The position numbers and the translations under genes are program-made. From contig NZ_BAAAFN010000020.1 in NCBI RefSeq assembly GCF_039523555.1, positions 1 to 64,000 on the forward strand: a stretch of DNA of 64,000 bases, read 5' to 3'. The notes beneath the pieces were generated by a model, which had not been told where the DNA came from, made no database searches, and was given only the letters and a program-made list of their open reading frames with translations. Positions within the stretch are counted from its first letter, which is position 1, and each line of letters begins with the position of its first letter. The stretch comes from Castellaniella daejeonensis. GTDB taxonomy: Bacteria; Pseudomonadota; Gammaproteobacteria; Burkholderiales; Burkholderiaceae_B. Below, piece by piece: positions 63,353 to 64,000 of the stretch.

Positions 63353-63790
63353 ATGGACGCCCCTGCCCTCATCTCATCGCAGCCCGCCCTCTGCCGCCAC
63401 GTCGCGGTCCCGGCGCGCTGCGGCTTTCCCAGCCCGGCGGAAGACCACGCTCAGAAGCGGATCGACCTGAACACCGAACTGATCCAGCACCCCGAGGCCA
63501 CCTTCCACATGTACGTCCGGGGCGAGTCCATGCGCGACGCAGGCATCGACGACGGCGACCGCCTGATCGTGGACCGCGCCATGGAAGCCCGGCACGGCGA
63601 CATCGTGGTGGCCGTGGTCGATGGCGAATTCACCGTCAAGACCCTGCATCGCCGCGACGGCCAGGTGCGCCTGCGGGCCGCCAACCCCGCCTTTCCGGAC
63701 ATCGTGCTGCGCCAGGGCCAGGAACTGGCCATCTGGGGAGTCGTCACATGGGTGCTCAAGCCCACCGGCCGCCGCCACGCATCGCGCTGA
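63353..63790 (+). CDS. umuD: UmuD, RecA-cleaved subunit of DNA polymerase V
   Basis: A 145-residue S24 protease-like protein. The self-cleavage site is Cys23-Gly24 (in ARCGFPSP), the nucleophile Ser59 is in RGESM, and the general base Lys96 is in FTVKTLH. All match UmuD. After RecA-stimulated cleavage UmuD' pairs with UmuC for lesion bypass. Under a LexA box. Its 3' end overlaps umuC by 43 bases. Confidence 0.93.
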   Translation: MDAPALISSQPALCRHVAVPARCGFPSPAEDHAQKRIDLNTELIQHPEATFHMYVRGESMRDAGIDDGDRLIVDRAMEARHGDIVVAVVDGEFTVKTLHRRDGQVRLRAANPAFPDIVLRQGQELAIWGVVTWVLKPTGRRHASR

Positions 63791-64000
63791 TCGACGGCAA
63801 CAGCTTCTATTGCGCCTGCGAACGCGTTTTGCGGCCCTCGCTGGAAGGCAAGCCCGTCATCGTGCTGTCCAACAACGACGGCTGCGCCATCGCGCGCACG
63901 GCCGAGGCCAAGGCCATGGGCATCCCCATGGGCGCTCCCTGGTTCAGCATCCGCCACCTGCAGGCCCGGGGCCTGGTTGCCATTTCCGCCAACTTCGCCC
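63748..64000 (+). CDS. umuC: UmuC, Y-family DNA polymerase subunit (partial, runs off window)
   Basis: ATG 63748 opens a frame with no stop before 64000. Its start MGAQAHRPPPRIALIDGNSF and SNNDGCAIARTAEAKAMGIP are the polymerase V palm motifs of UmuC, including the metal-binding Asp of LIDGNSFY. Only the first 84 residues are in the window. It overlaps umuD by 43 bases, so they are coupled. Confidence 0.93.
   Translation, partial: MGAQAHRPPPRIALIDGNSFYCACERVLRPSLEGKPVIVLSNNDGCAIARTAEAKAMGIPMGAPWFSIRHLQARGLVAISANFA

Overview
The window is GC-rich DNA from a betaproteobacterium, most likely Burkholderiales/Alcaligenaceae (Bordetella, Achromobacter or Castellaniella-like). This is inferred from gene content and order: hrcA-hemH-grpE-dnaK-dnaJ, fur divergent from bamE, serS next to a tRNA-Ser, and the protein sequences. 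No species can be named from sequence alone.

Region 1 (1-7470) is accessory DNA of lower GC. It is the integrase-proximal end of a degraded prophage or integrative element that ends at the 3' end of tRNA-Ser(CGA) (7470-7560). It holds a tyrosine integrase and a run of very small, tightly packed, often ATGA-overlapping phage-type genes (zinc ribbons, small HTH proteins, a Lar-like protein). It also holds remnants: an IS21-like terminus that truncates a zinc-ribbon gene, a 5'-truncated nuclease, and a gene split at a C7 run. An IS605/IS1341-type element carries a TnpB-like nuclease preceded by an overlapping 42-aa ribbon-helix-helix gene, and has no tnpA. A lysine/alanine-tailed protein with a Trypco1/Pepco-like C-terminus is the most unusual protein here.

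Region 2 (7470-21000) is core genome: serS, wrbA, rarA, lolA, ftsK, trxB, an Smr protein, a small multidrug-resistance transporter, a SpeD-SpeE fusion with a structured leader, and a GAF-GAF-GGDEF-EAL protein.

Region 3 (21000-30500) is catabolic. A purine pair (8-oxoguanine-deaminase-like amidohydrolase plus NCS2 permease) is followed by hemerythrin and DUF4142 proteins that share a repeated hairpin. Next come a three-gene membrane FAD dehydrogenase/cytochrome c complex, whose catalytic subunit is frameshifted in a G6 run, and a PhzF-like enzyme divergent from an Lrp/AsnC regulator.

Region 4 (30500-51500) is again core: icd, a DUF1841 gene, two small cytochromes c, a MoxR/VWA pair with an interposed acetyltransferase, an M16 peptidase, and the heat-shock cluster dnaJ-dnaK-grpE with hemH and hrcA. 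dnaK and grpE have clear sigma32-type promoters. nadK, recN, fur, bamE, dapB, murB and tRNA-Gly(GCC), with a perfect consensus promoter, follow.

Region 5 (51500-64000) holds a MocR regulator divergent from an acetyltransferase/AhpD-like/AzoR group, a GFA-family protein, a PQQ membrane dehydrogenase, an ABC ATPase with degenerate motifs, groESL, yhhQ-queC (queuosine), a PhzF remnant, and umuDC under a LexA box. umuC runs off the window.
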